From positions 1-48,638 of the forward strand of contig CAIQKM010000034.1 in the NCBI GenBank assembly GCA_903872345.1: a DNA stretch of 48,638 nt, in the 5' to 3' direction. The first letter of the stretch is position 1; each line of letters starts with the position of its first letter. This DNA is from an uncultured Verrucomicrobia subdivision 3 bacterium (GTDB taxonomy: Bacteria > Verrucomicrobiota > Verrucomicrobiia > Limisphaerales > UBA11358). The position numbers were made by a program, and so were the translations under genes. The notes below the pieces were generated by a model. It saw only the letters and a list, made by a program, of their open reading frames with translations. It had not been told where the DNA came from and ran no database searches. This document shows positions 1-10,353 of this stretch, piece by piece.

Positions 1-1
1 A

Positions 2-115
2 TGCCGCTTCAAACGTCCGGGACAGTTCTGGACGCCCAAAGGCATGCGCCATTTGGGTGCCCTCACCGAAGCCAGACAAAACAACCATTGGGACGAACTC
101 TGGCAAACCAACTAA
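2..115 (+). CDS. C-terminal fragment of an unidentified protein (possible transposase tail)
   Basis: A reading frame is open from the window edge to a TAA at 113-115. It gives about 37 residues, beginning CRFKRPGQFWTPKGMRHL and ending HWDELWQTN. The mix of basic and aromatic residues looks like real coding sequence rather than a chance frame. Endings of this type recall the C-termini of some bacterial transposases, but that is from memory and unverified. The start lies outside the window, so nothing can be said about domains or intactness. The gap to the gapdh promoter is short (about 50 bases). Confidence 0.45.
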   Translation, partial: CRFKRPGQFWTPKGMRHLGALTEARQNNHWDELWQTN

Positions 116-1309
<1,194 letters not shown>

Positions 1310-1326
1310 GTTTCCCCGACCTTTTC

Positions 1327-1361
1327 AACCGGCGATCTGGCAGCAGATCGCCGGTTTTTTT
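1327..1361 (+). terminator. Rho-independent terminator of gapdh
   Basis: A perfect 11-bp stem, CCGGCGATCTG (1329-1339) with CAGATCGCCGG (1344-1354), closes a GCAG loop and is extended by two A-T pairs. It is followed by seven T residues (1355-1361). It begins 18 bases after the gapdh stop codon. Confidence 0.93.
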
Positions 1362-1460
1362 ATGCCGTGATCACTTTCAGCACGGCTCGAAGGCGGCAAA
1401 GATTATGGTTGGCAGACATTCATTGAAACCTTCACCATTGCCAAATCATCCTTTAATTGC

Positions 1461-3794
1461 ATGAAATCCCTGCTTGCCGCCACTCTGACCATGACCGTTC
1501 CGCTGTTGTCGCTGGCGCGCGACCCGGTGGACGCCGTGAATCCGTTCATCGGCGCCGGGAGCATGGAAGGCACCTACGTGAATGCCTTCCATGGCAAAAA
1601 CTTTCCCGGGGCCGCGACGCCCGCCGGCATGGTGCAACTCAGTCCCGACACGGTTACGGGAGGCGACAATGGTGGCGGTTACTCCTATGTCCACCATACC
1701 ATTGAAGGTTTCAGCGTAAACCACATGAGCGGAGTCGGCTGGTATGGCGATCTGGGAAACTTTCTGGTCATGCCCGCCACGGGGCCATTGAAAACCTACT
1801 GCGGAGAAACCGACCAGCCCGGCAGTGGCTACCTGTCGAGTTTCAGCAAAGATACGGAAATCGCCCAGGCAGGTTACTACGCGGTGACCCTCGGAGACTA
1901 TCAGGTCCGGGCCGAGCTGACCGCCGCGCCGCACAGCGGCATCCTGCGCTTCACCTTTCCGGAAAACCAACAATCGCGCATCCAGATTGACCTCGCGCGC
2001 CGCATCGGCGGCACCTCGTTGCATCAGACGGTCAAGGTGGTGGATGACCATGCCATCGAAGGACAGATTGACTGCACACCGGCAGGCGGCGGTTGGGGAC
2101 ATGGAAACGGCAAGGCGAATTTTACAGTCTATTATCATGCGGAGTTTAGCCAACCGCTCACAAATGTCGGTGTCTGGAGCGCCACCCTGCCCACCGGTCC
2201 GTACAACAATATTTTACGCCAAGCCGATTTCATCAACGCCTGCAAAACCGCCGCCGTCATTCCGGGCTGCCGGGAAATGGCGGGAACTCATCTGGGCTTC
2301 TACACGGAGTTTCCCACCAAGGCTGGCGCGCAGGTGCTGCTCAAGATCGGCATTTCCTATGTCAGCATTGACGGCGCGCGGGCCAATCTCGCAGCGGAAA
2401 TTCCCGCTTGGAATTTTGAGTCGGTTCATGCGCAAGCCCGGCAAGCGTGGGCGAAGGAGTTGGGCCGTATTTCTGTGGCCGGTGGAACCAAGGCGCAACA
2501 GTCCATCTTTTATACGGCGATGTATCATGCCATGATTGATCCGCGCATCTTTGCCGATGTGAACGGCGATTATCCCGGCGGCGATCAGCAGGTGCATCAC
2601 ACCCGGGCTTTCACCAAGCGCACCATCTTCAGCGGCTGGGACGTTTACCGGAGTGAATTTCCCCTGCTGACCCTGATTGCCCCGGAGATCATCAACGATG
2701 AGATCAACAGTTGGATTGAATTGGCGGATCAGAACGGCACCCATTACTTCGACCGGTGGGAGATGATGAACGCCTATTCGGGCTGCATGAATGGCAATCC
2801 GGCCATCACCGTCATCAACGACGCCTATCAAAAAGGCATTCGCGGCTACGACGTGGCCAAAGCCTATGAGTACGCCGTGAACACGGCGGAAAAGTCCAAG
2901 AACGGCCCCTTGGGTTACAGCCCGGGCAGCATTTCCGGAACCTTTGAATACGGCTTCCACGACTGGAACCTGTCCCGACTCGCCGCCAGCCTGGGTCAGA
3001 CCAACGATGCCGCCAAATACCTTCAACGTTCATTGGCTTACCGGTTGCTGTTCGATCCCGAAGTTCCGTGGAGCTATGATCCGGCCGGCAAAGATAATCG
3101 GCCAGAATGGAAAGGCTGGTTCCGGCCCAAGGATGCCAAGGGACAATGGCTGCCCTGGCAAGGGCTGACCTCGCATCAAGGCGTGGTCGAAGCTTCGGTT
3201 TACCAGCAAGGTTGGCATGCGCCCCATGACATCAACGGCCTGATCACTCTGCTGGGCGGCAAAGAACTGTTCTTGGCCAAGCTGACCGATTTCTTTGACC
3301 GGGTGCCCAAACTTTCAGTTTGGAACGATTACGACAACCCTTCCAATGAGCCGAGTCATTTGATTCCATTCCTATTCAATCGCGCCGGGGCTCCCTGGCT
3401 GACCCAGAAATGGGTGCGACGCATCTGCACCGAGGCCTATGGCGCGGATTACAAAGGCCTTTGCGGCGACGAAGACGAAGGGCAAATGTCCGCCTGGTTT
3501 GTTTTGGCCGCCAGCGGCCTGGCGCAAGCGTGTCCCGGCGACACCCGGTTTGAAATTTTCACGCCGCTGTTTGACCGGGTAACCATGAAGCTTGACCCCA
3601 AATACACTCAGGGCGGCACCTTCACCATTACCGCCAAAAACAATTCCCCGGATAACCTCTATATCCAATCAGCCACGCTGAACGGCCAGCCGCTGAACCG
3701 TTGCTGGCTGGACTACAAGGAAATCGTCGCCGAAGGCAAACTCGAGCTGGTACTTGGTCCGCAGCCGAATAAACAGTGGGGAACTGCGCCTTGA
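1461..3794 (+). CDS. Secreted GH92 family alpha-mannosidase
   Basis: A 777-residue glycoside hydrolase family 92 protein, probably a calcium-dependent exo-alpha-mannosidase acting on mannans or N-glycan-type mannosides. A signal peptide (MKSLLAATLTMTVPLLSLA) precedes the family's N-terminal signature DAVNPFIGAGS. Further family motifs follow: a His/Gly-rich stretch around residues 75-105 (GFSVNHMSGVGWYGDLGNF), FSGWDVYRSEFPL at about 393-405, and GDEDEGQMSAWFVLAASGL at about 669-687, the acidic motif of the catalytic domain. The length is normal for the family. The export signal places it in the periplasm or outside the cell. No Shine-Dalgarno sequence is obvious before the ATG. It ends 37 bases from the convergent RES gene. 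Substrate linkage cannot be told from sequence. Confidence 0.93.
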   Translation: MKSLLAATLTMTVPLLSLARDPVDAVNPFIGAGSMEGTYVNAFHGKNFPGAATPAGMVQLSPDTVTGGDNGGGYSYVHHTIEGFSVNHMSGVGWYGDLGNFLVMPATGPLKTYCGETDQPGSGYLSSFSKDTEIAQAGYYAVTLGDYQVRAELTAAPHSGILRFTFPENQQSRIQIDLARRIGGTSLHQTVKVVDDHAIEGQIDCTPAGGGWGHGNGKANFTVYYHAEFSQPLTNVGVWSATLPTGPYNNILRQADFINACKTAAVIPGCREMAGTHLGFYTEFPTKAGAQVLLKIGISYVSIDGARANLAAEIPAWNFESVHAQARQAWAKELGRISVAGGTKAQQSIFYTAMYHAMIDPRIFADVNGDYPGGDQQVHHTRAFTKRTIFSGWDVYRSEFPLLTLIAPEIINDEINSWIELADQNGTHYFDRWEMMNAYSGCMNGNPAITVINDAYQKGIRGYDVAKAYEYAVNTAEKSKNGPLGYSPGSISGTFEYGFHDWNLSRLAASLGQTNDAAKYLQRSLAYRLLFDPEVPWSYDPAGKDNRPEWKGWFRPKDAKGQWLPWQGLTSHQGVVEASVYQQGWHAPHDINGLITLLGGKELFLAKLTDFFDRVPKLSVWNDYDNPSNEPSHLIPFLFNRAGAPWLTQKWVRRICTEAYGADYKGLCGDEDEGQMSAWFVLAASGLAQACPGDTRFEIFTPLFDRVTMKLDPKYTQGGTFTITAKNNSPDNLYIQSATLNGQPLNRCWLDYKEIVAEGKLELVLGPQPNKQWGTAP

Positions 3795-3831
3795 GCAAAG
3801 CCAGCTTGTCCCGCTCGAGACTAGATTCCAA

Positions 3832-4434
3832 TCAGCCGCTGATGCGTTGGGCCAAATTCCCGTGGGGATCATACACCTCCAAATAATTATTGGCGGTGAT
3901 AGGGATTCGGTCTGGAAAGACCACGAGGTTCAATCCGCCAGGGTGTTTGGCCGAGGCATACTTGATGCCGGCAATACGGCCGGATTCATAAGCCAGCCGG
4001 CCCAGCAATTGGGTAGGTGGATTTTTTGTGGCAACCCAAGCGCCGGTCATCTCCTGCTCATTCGTGCCGAGGGCGGACAGAGTGGCGCCGTTGGTCAAAT
4101 CCAACAGGTTGCCAAGAATCCCATCGACACTGATGACAACCCAGGGAGCCGTACGTACCGGTACCGGACCGCCCGGCAGTAAGACCAAAGCTGACACCTC
4201 AATAAACGCGGTAACCGGATCATGCGCCAGATATATGGAATCAAAACTGCCGGCGGCGGTAAAACGGGCGCCCGCAATTTTGGCCGCCCCACCCCACAAC
4301 GGTTGCGGCGGACCGAACTGACCGGGCGGCGGGCTCTGCAGGTAACGATATCCAATTGCCCGGGACCATGGTCCATGCCCCGTAGTTAGATCAACGCTGG
4401 CGAGCGCGGCAGCGAGTTGAAGTCGAGGGAGCAT
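3832..4434 (-). CDS. RES-domain toxin of a RES/Xre toxin-antitoxin pair
   Basis: A 200-residue RES-domain protein. The conserved polar residues that name the family are visible: Arg in GARFTAAGSF (about residue 56), Glu in DPVTAFIEVSAL (about residue 78), and Ser in KYASAKHPGGLNLVVFPD near residue 160. Characterised RES toxins degrade NAD+ and arrest growth; that activity is inferred here from the family. The gene lies directly after its antitoxin, with start and stop codons overlapping by one base (TAATG), the standard antitoxin-first order. The triad looks intact, so the toxin is probably functional. Confidence 0.9.
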   Translation of the reverse strand: MLPRLQLAAALASVDLTTGHGPWSRAIGYRYLQSPPPGQFGPPQPLWGGAAKIAGARFTAAGSFDSIYLAHDPVTAFIEVSALVLLPGGPVPVRTAPWVVISVDGILGNLLDLTNGATLSALGTNEQEMTGAWVATKNPPTQLLGRLAYESGRIAGIKYASAKHPGGLNLVVFPDRIPITANNYLEVYDPHGNLAQRISG

Positions 4435-4904
4435 TACACCGGTACGCCCGCCGCCGCGTTTTCAAGAATCCGCAGAACGGCAGCCGGGTTGTTGGCCAAA
4501 ATCATTTCCACGGCGGTATGACCATCCAAGTCGGGATGCGGCGTATTAAGCCAGGCGCGCACGGTCTCGGGTTTGGCGAAAAACTCACTGAGTATCTCCA
4601 GCGCCCGTTTCACCGGCTGGAGCGCCGGCTGGATGGCTTCCGCCGAAGGGTTGCGGTGAATGGACTTGTAATTCAATGCCAAACCCTCGGCAAGACGCTT
4701 GAGGGGTACCCCCATATAAACAGCCAATTTTTGCGCGTCAATGCGACCACTCGTATTATCATGAAGTTCTGGCAGGATGACCTGCAAACCGCCGGCTCCC
4801 CGCAGGAGGACTTGCAATTTCTCCTGGATGGCGGCGAGCTGGCTTTGCAACTCCGCCGCCTGATTCAAGATTACCGGTTTGGGCTCAAGTAATGCGGTCG
4901 TCAT
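4434..4904 (-). CDS. MbcA/ParS/Xre-type antitoxin
   Basis: A 156-residue protein paired with the RES toxin. A helix-turn-helix-like region lies at about residues 55-85 (RIDAQKLAVYMGVPLKRLAE). A C-terminal toxin-binding MbcA/ParS segment follows, with the typical sequence AWLNTPHPDLDGHTAVEMI, near residue 117. Such antitoxins bind the toxin and usually repress their own promoter, which should lie in the AT-rich stretch just above 4904. The start is the ATG at 4904-4902. The N-terminal 40 residues are helical and Gln/Leu-rich. Confidence 0.88.
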   Translation of the reverse strand: MTTALLEPKPVILNQAAELQSQLAAIQEKLQVLLRGAGGLQVILPELHDNTSGRIDAQKLAVYMGVPLKRLAEGLALNYKSIHRNPSAEAIQPALQPVKRALEILSEFFAKPETVRAWLNTPHPDLDGHTAVEMILANNPAAVLRILENAAAGVPV

Positions 4905-5037
4905 AATTAAAAATCTACATTAAATCCCAATTAAGTCCACAAGCAATCTCGACTCAATACTAAGCTCATATTTGCATCTCTGCTACCCATAACCGATTGT
5001 CAGGCAACTATCAGAAACCGGCGTTTGCAGGCCAAAG
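4905..5037. other. Intergenic region upstream of the antitoxin gene
   Basis: 133 bases, AT-richer than the flanking genes and likely to hold the toxin-antitoxin promoter on the minus strand. No operator palindrome or other element could be identified with confidence. Confidence 0.4.
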
Positions 5038-7131
5038 CTACTGAGCCGACCCCGCAATATCCCGATACTCCGGCTCCAATCCCGCCGCCTCAACAATCGC
5101 CTGCGCCGGTGGTGAAAGCGGATTCTCGACCCGCGTTCGCACCGGTTCACAATGCACGCCCTTGTTCAAGACGTTCGTAATCGTGGTGAAATTGTCCATG
5201 ATATTCAGATCATGAATATTCGTCGTCCATAAATGCAGCCACATGCCCGGATGAGGTTTGTCCGTATTCCGCGTATCGCGGGGATCCAACACATTTCGGG
5301 TCACCGTCCAATCCGCCGAACCATCATCCAGGTACAGCAACCGGGTATTGGCTTGAATGTAATTGCCCTCGATACGACCGCCTGGCTGAACGCCCAGCAC
5401 ATAAAGCGCACCACCGTCTTTGGGCAATTGCTGCTGCGTATCCACAATCCGGTTAAACGCAATCCGATTATTCTTCGGCACTTTTGATGCGGGAATCTCC
5501 GCATTCCCCCACCACCAACCCAAAGCAATGCCTCCATACGGTACGCCCGCAATGTCGTTGTGCGAAATATCCGCCGCCTCGGTGAAGAACCCGCTGATGG
5601 CCTCCTCCTGTTGAAAATCCAGGCTGACGCGCCGGATCCAGTTGTCCCGGATCGCATCGCGCAGACAGACGCCGGCGATGCCCGGCTTGAACAGCGGCCC
5701 GCCACCAATCACATAATGCGTGGGATGCCCAAGGTTCACCGCGTTCCCGGAAAGATCATCGAACACATTGCCGGCTACCACACTGTCCACCACATCGTTG
5801 ACCAGGCTCACCGCCACGCCGCTGCCGAGATGGGTGAAACGATTGCGCTCAAACCGAATGTTCTCCGCGTTCCGCACGTCCACGGTCGCCTGCGGCAGAT
5901 CGCAAAGGTCGTAATGATCCTTGTGCCAATTGCCATCCGCGCGAAACCGCGTGTACAGCCCCAGACTTTGCACCCCCACCAGTCCGCGCGAGTCACCAAC
6001 TTTCTCCAGCAGCCAGTGATCGTATGCAAAGGTAAGACCGCTAAACGTCAGGTTCTTCACCCGCGCGGAAGTGGAGTCACCGGCGATCCGCACCAAGCCC
6101 TCGCTCAGCGGGGCCACGATGGTTGCATGTTGTACATCCTCGCCAGGCCGGGCGATGTAATAAAGCCGGTGCGTGCTCCGGTTGAAATAAAACTGCCCCG
6201 GCTGGCTCAACAGCTCATACGCATTGCGCACAACGAAATCACCCGTGGGTTTCAGATTGCAACCCCACGCCAGCGTCGCGGCAATCGCCCCGGCAGGCTG
6301 CTGCAATTTCACAATGGTGTGATTGCTTTCCACCACCATGTCGCGCGCACACAAAACCATGGAATTAAAAATCCGGTGTTGCGCCAGTTCCACATCGGCC
6401 GGATTGGCAAAGACCGGCAGTTTCGCCGCATCAAACTGAATGCCATCCAGGGTCTCACCCGGGGTTTCCGCCCAAGGCTCGTTGCCCTTCACCGTAAAAT
6501 GTCCCCAGGCCCCCTGCCCTTTGTAGGTGCCTTGCGTCATCTCCGCCCGCAAACCGTTCACAAACAACCCGCGCAGCTTGCCGTCCCAATCCAGCCGGGC
6601 CGAATAGACCCGCCCATGATCCAACGTCCAATTGGTCACCAACACCCCGCCACTCAGCACCGGCACTTCCTGCGCGTACGCCCGATAAACAATCTGATGC
6701 CCGTCTCCACCGGAATCAGCCGCACCAAATTCCAGCGGCGCAGCCAGCGGATACGTCCCCCCCCGCAGCCACACCACGATGCTGACGGACTTATGCTGAT
6801 TCACCGTCCGTACCACATCCCGGGCATGGGCCAAGGTCCGGAAAGGCTCCGCCAACGTGCCCGGATTGGCATCGTCCCCGGTCGGCGCCACATAAAATTC
6901 TGTAAAAGAAAAAGCACCGGCGGAGGTGAACACCCCCACACCCCAAGCCAGCAGACAACCCCACAGCCGGATGGCGGATCGATCCGGAACCAGGCAATTT
7001 AAAACATTCCTTAACCGCCTATGAACCCGGTTTTTATCTGTGTTCATCTGTGTCCATCCGTGGTTGAACTGTATCGTCAGCGTTTGAAGCGCCGCTTTTT
7101 TCATGAATACATTAAATCCAAGATAATCCAT
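5038..7131 (-). CDS. Secreted right-handed parallel beta-helix protein
   Basis: About 697 residues. After a probable export signal (a hydrophobic stretch reading LWGCLLAWGVGVFTSAGAFS, about residues 57-76) comes FYVAPTGDDANPGTLAEPF, the entry motif of right-handed beta-helix proteins related to polysaccharide lyases. Asn/Val-rich rungs typical of parallel beta-helices follow, for example NAENIRFERNRFTHLGSGVA. The family acts mostly on carbohydrates, but the substrate is unknown. The frame is open to an ATG at 7152; I prefer the ATG at 7131-7129, which overlaps the upstream stop codon as TGATG. The segment NHGWTQMNTDKNR before the signal is translation of a dispersed repeat (7031-7069), so the real start may lie even further downstream. 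Confidence 0.75.
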   Translation of the reverse strand: MDYLGFNVFMKKAALQTLTIQFNHGWTQMNTDKNRVHRRLRNVLNCLVPDRSAIRLWGCLLAWGVGVFTSAGAFSFTEFYVAPTGDDANPGTLAEPFRTLAHARDVVRTVNQHKSVSIVVWLRGGTYPLAAPLEFGAADSGGDGHQIVYRAYAQEVPVLSGGVLVTNWTLDHGRVYSARLDWDGKLRGLFVNGLRAEMTQGTYKGQGAWGHFTVKGNEPWAETPGETLDGIQFDAAKLPVFANPADVELAQHRIFNSMVLCARDMVVESNHTIVKLQQPAGAIAATLAWGCNLKPTGDFVVRNAYELLSQPGQFYFNRSTHRLYYIARPGEDVQHATIVAPLSEGLVRIAGDSTSARVKNLTFSGLTFAYDHWLLEKVGDSRGLVGVQSLGLYTRFRADGNWHKDHYDLCDLPQATVDVRNAENIRFERNRFTHLGSGVAVSLVNDVVDSVVAGNVFDDLSGNAVNLGHPTHYVIGGGPLFKPGIAGVCLRDAIRDNWIRRVSLDFQQEEAISGFFTEAADISHNDIAGVPYGGIALGWWWGNAEIPASKVPKNNRIAFNRIVDTQQQLPKDGGALYVLGVQPGGRIEGNYIQANTRLLYLDDGSADWTVTRNVLDPRDTRNTDKPHPGMWLHLWTTNIHDLNIMDNFTTITNVLNKGVHCEPVRTRVENPLSPPAQAIVEAAGLEPEYRDIAGSAQ
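7031..7069. repeat. Dispersed degenerate repeat inside the 5' end of the beta-helix gene
   Basis: The stretch contains CTGTGTTCATCTGTGTCCAT followed by CCGTGGTTGAAC. Similar but degenerate copies lie at 38385-38432 and 40356-40386, both between genes. The copy here falls within the predicted coding sequence of the beta-helix protein. Confidence 0.6.
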
Positions 7132-8057
7132 CAGCGTCGTTTCTCCTGGCAAAGCGCACTCAAAGCCGGCGCCAGTTCGGGGTACTTAAACTGAAATCCC
7201 GCCTGCGCCAGGCGGACCGGTGCACACCGCTGACTGATCAACGCCAGTGACGGCTCGGACCCCATCAATCTCGCCCCCAGTTTCACGGCAAAGGCCGGGG
7301 CCGGCGGGCTCCACGGACGGCCGATTACGCTCCGCAACTCACGCATGAAGGTCGCATTCGTCACCGCCGTCGGCGACACGGCGTTGTATGTTCCCGACCA
7401 TGCATCCGTCTCCACCGCCTCGACAAAAATTCCGATCAAATCCGCCACGTGAATCCAGCTGATATATTGCCGGCCGGAACCCGCTGCCCCGCCCAGAAAC
7501 AGCCGGGTCAGTTTCGCCAGCACCGGCAACGCCCCGCCGCCCCAGCCCAATACAAAACCGATCCGCAACGTCACTTTCCGAGTGCCCGGCGTGACCGCGT
7601 CATCAAACGCCTGCTCCCAGTCGCGGCAAATGTGCGATAACGCATCATTGCCGTTCGAAGCCGATTCATTGCACAACCGGTTCTGCGTATCCCCATAAAA
7701 CCCCGTGGCACTCGCCTGCACCCAGACCCGGGGCGGTTGTTTTGCCTGCGCCATGGCCGCTGCCACCGCCCGCACGGAATCCACTCGCGACGCCGTAATC
7801 TCCCGCAAATTCTCCGGCGTATGCGGGCAATTAATATTTTTGCCCGCCAGATTGATGACGGCTTCCGCCCCCTCCAACTGATTCGCCCACGCGCCGGCCG
7901 TCTTGCCATCCCACGCCATCTCGCGCACCCCGTCCGTCCGTTCACGCGGCGAACGAGTCAACACCACCACCGTGCGCCCGCGCCGGATGAATTCCCGGGC
8001 CAGCGCCGTGCCAATAAAGCCGCTGCCCCCGGCGATGATGATGCGTTGATTGGTCAT
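7131..8057 (-). CDS. TIGR01777 family SDR epimerase
   Basis: A 308-residue extended short-chain dehydrogenase/reductase of the TIGR01777 (YfcH-like) family. The N-terminal dinucleotide-binding motif reads IAGGSGFIGTALAREF. The family signature includes ASATGFYGD near residue 120, a region ending WISWIHVADL-like (QYISWIHVADLIG, about 200-212), and a C-terminal DUF1731-type segment ending in GFQFKYPELAPAL. The substrate of the family is not established. The start ATG (8057-8055) overlaps the stop of the upstream DUF309 gene as ATGA, and its own stop overlaps the start of the beta-helix gene, so the three are probably co-transcribed. Confidence 0.9.
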   Translation of the reverse strand: MTNQRIIIAGGSGFIGTALAREFIRRGRTVVVLTRSPRERTDGVREMAWDGKTAGAWANQLEGAEAVINLAGKNINCPHTPENLREITASRVDSVRAVAAAMAQAKQPPRVWVQASATGFYGDTQNRLCNESASNGNDALSHICRDWEQAFDDAVTPGTRKVTLRIGFVLGWGGGALPVLAKLTRLFLGGAAGSGRQYISWIHVADLIGIFVEAVETDAWSGTYNAVSPTAVTNATFMRELRSVIGRPWSPPAPAFAVKLGARLMGSEPSLALISQRCAPVRLAQAGFQFKYPELAPALSALCQEKRR

Positions 8058-8488
8058 GGTAAGGCTAAAAACGTTTGCAGGGCCAGTTGCGGCTTGTTCA
8101 GGGGCGTCAGCGGATTCACCAGAAATTCCCCGCGCTCCAGTTGCTTCAGCCAGCCAAAAATCAGCAGCCGGACCGCCACCAGATTCAACCGCTCATGCAC
8201 CTCTGGATACGGTTCAAAGTTGTTCTGGGCCAGCTTGAACAGGGCCGCCGAGGGTTTTAACCGGTTCTTTTGCAAATGTACGAACGCCCCGGCGAGCTGG
8301 ATCAGCCCCTTGTAATAATTCCCGTTCCGGCCCTGGCGGTCCGGCAGCCATAAATCTTCCAGCACATCATGAGCTTCATAGAATTTCCCCTGATTGAACA
8401 GGATGAAATAACCCGCATAACGGGGATCCACCCCGTCGCCGGAAAATTGCGCGGCCAGTTCAGTAATGCGGGCATGTTTGTTGCTCAC
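8054..8488 (-). CDS. DUF309 family protein
   Basis: About 144 residues. The central pattern matches DUF309: GKFYEAHDVLEDLW followed by NYYKGLIQLAGAFVHLQKN, a small all-helical fold of unknown function. The frame runs further up to a TTG at 8530, but the region above residue 15 is basic and unlike the family. I therefore chose the GTG at 8488-8486 (V-SNKHARITEL). No clear ribosome binding site supports either start. It overlaps the downstream epimerase by four bases (ATGA) and is the first gene of this small minus-strand operon. Confidence 0.8.
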   Translation of the reverse strand: MSNKHARITELAAQFSGDGVDPRYAGYFILFNQGKFYEAHDVLEDLWLPDRQGRNGNYYKGLIQLAGAFVHLQKNRLKPSAALFKLAQNNFEPYPEVHERLNLVAVRLLIFGWLKQLERGEFLVNPLTPLNKPQLALQTFLALP

Positions 8489-8696
8489 GCGGCGAATTTT
8501 AAAGGCCGACCGCCAAAGTCCAAAGCCCAAAGTAAACCCACCAACGCCGGAACCACGCGGGCACCTCCGGCTCTACCTTGCCAACCTCCTTGCCTCAGCC
8601 TTCTCCGTGAATCTCATCCCCACTCTGCGACTCTGCGTTCATCCCCGTCCTTAACTCCAAATTGACTTTGAAACAGCCCTGCGACACCCTGTACGC

Positions 8697-9632
8697 ATGG
8701 CAAAACCTGCATTGGGACGTGGTCTGGGCGCTTTAATGGGTGGCAATCCGCCGCCCAAACAGTCCGGCATCACCCCCGCCCCGAATACTCCCGCTCCGGC
8801 CCCCGCCGTGGTCACGATCGCCCCCGGTGACCGCGTCCAACGCGTGGCCTTGGACCGTGTCCGCCCCTCATCGCTCCAGCCGCGCAAAGAATTTTCCGCC
8901 GAAGCCCTCCAGGAACTGGCCGATTCCATTCGGGAACAGGGTATTGTCCAGCCCCTGATTGTTCGTGAACGCGGCGGCTTCTTTGAACTGATTGCCGGCG
9001 AACGCCGCTGGCGCGCCTCCCAGTTGCTAAAGCTGTCCGAGGTTCCCATCATCGTTCGCGAGGCCGATGACCGCACCGTCCTCGAATTGGCGTTGATTGA
9101 AAATTTGCAGCGCGAAAACTTGAATGCCATCGAAGAGGCACTCGGTTATTCGCAACTCGCCGGCCAATTCCAGCTTACGCAGGAGGAAATTGCCGTAAAA
9201 GTCGGCAAAAGCCGTGCTTCCGTGGCCAATGCCACCCGCCTGCTAAAACTGCCCGCCAGCGTCCAAGGTTTCATTCGTGAAGGCCGCCTCTCCGTCGGCC
9301 ACGCCAAGGTCATCCTCGGTCTGCCCACCGAAAAAGAGCAATCGCATCTCGCCGAACGCATCATCAAGGAAGGCCTGAATGTCCGTCAAACCGAAGGCTT
9401 GCTCGCCAAACTGCAAGCCCGCCCCCAGAAATCCACGGCGGAAAACGCCACCCCGGCGGCCCCGGCATCACCCGATTCCAACCTCCTGCGGCTGGAAGAC
9501 AAGCTGCGCGAGAAGTTCGGCACCAAGGTTCACCTCAAGTACGCCCATGGCAAAGGCGCCGTGGAGATTTCTTTCTTCAGCGACGACGAATTGCAGCGCA
9601 TCCTGGAACTCGTCGGCGTCTCCGCCGATTGA
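8697..9632 (+). CDS. parB: Chromosome-partitioning protein ParB/Spo0J
   Basis: A 311-residue ParB. A basic N-terminus (MAKPALGRGLGALMGG) precedes the CTP-binding ParB/Srx domain, with the motifs QPRKEF near residue 61 and GERRWRASQL near residue 101. Then comes the helix-turn-helix domain (LTQEEIAVKVGKSRASVANA, about 160-180) and a C-terminal dimerisation domain from about residue 260. ParB binds parS, loads as a CTP-dependent sliding clamp and recruits SMC. The usual partner parA is not in the window; def follows instead. No 16-bp parS palindrome (consensus TGTTNCACGTGAAACA) was noticed in the window. Confidence 0.95.
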   Translation: MAKPALGRGLGALMGGNPPPKQSGITPAPNTPAPAPAVVTIAPGDRVQRVALDRVRPSSLQPRKEFSAEALQELADSIREQGIVQPLIVRERGGFFELIAGERRWRASQLLKLSEVPIIVREADDRTVLELALIENLQRENLNAIEEALGYSQLAGQFQLTQEEIAVKVGKSRASVANATRLLKLPASVQGFIREGRLSVGHAKVILGLPTEKEQSHLAERIIKEGLNVRQTEGLLAKLQARPQKSTAENATPAAPASPDSNLLRLEDKLREKFGTKVHLKYAHGKGAVEISFFSDDELQRILELVGVSAD

Positions 9633-9710
9633 TGATTGCGCCCGTCATCAGCGAAACCAAATCACTATTTAAGTCGTCTGTCTAACAATAATTTAGCCCT
9701 AATCCCTGAA

Positions 9711-10277
9711 ATGATTCTCGATATCGTCAAATACGGACACCCGGTTCTCCGCCAGCGCGGCGCGCGGATCGAAACCATCACCCCGGAAATCAAAAAGCTG
9801 ATCACCGACATGTTTGCCACCATGGAAGAAAACCATGGCGTGGGCCTGGCCGCCCAGCAGGTCGGCATTGCCAAGCAGCTCACCGTCATTGATGTCCGGG
9901 GCGTCACGGATCGCCCTTCAACGCTGGAATTGGAAGGCCAACCCGCCGACGTGGCGGAAATCATGCCGCTCGTGCTGATCAATCCCGAGGTAAAACCCGT
10001 GGGCGAAGCCGTCAAAGGCCCGGAAGGCTGTTTGAGCTTTCCCGAGATATTCGGGGATATTAACCGCCCCGAAAGCGTGGATGTCAAAGCTCTCGACGCC
10101 AAAGGCAAACCCATTGCCTTCCGCTGTGGCGGCCTGCTGGCCCGCGCGGTACAGCATGAAACCGATCATCTGAATGGCATTCTCTTCATTGACCGGATGG
10201 ACAAGAAGACCAAACAGGAACTGCAACCGGAATTGGATGAATTGGCCGCCCAAACCAAAGCCAGTCTGAAAAAGTAA
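9711..10277 (+). CDS. def: Peptide deformylase
   Basis: Removes the formyl group from the N-terminal methionine of new proteins in the cytosol. All three family motifs are present in this 188-residue protein: GVGLAAQQVG (about 43-52), EGCLSFP (about 105-111), whose Cys is a metal ligand, and QHETDHLNG (about 150-158), the HExxH motif with two His ligands and the catalytic Glu. The insertion between motifs 1 and 2 (PSTLELEGQPADVAE) is somewhat long. The frame is open from 9636 upstream, but the ATG at 9711 (MILDIVKYGHPVLR) is the family start. The usual partner fmt is not adjacent but lies at 20945-21892. Confidence 0.96.
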   Translation: MILDIVKYGHPVLRQRGARIETITPEIKKLITDMFATMEENHGVGLAAQQVGIAKQLTVIDVRGVTDRPSTLELEGQPADVAEIMPLVLINPEVKPVGEAVKGPEGCLSFPEIFGDINRPESVDVKALDAKGKPIAFRCGGLLARAVQHETDHLNGILFIDRMDKKTKQELQPELDELAAQTKASLKK

Positions 10278-10353
10278 GGTTTCGTGCCCAAGCACGCGGC
10301 GCCAGGTTGCAAAATTTGGTCGAAGTGTAAAAAAATCAACAGTGCCTTTCACA

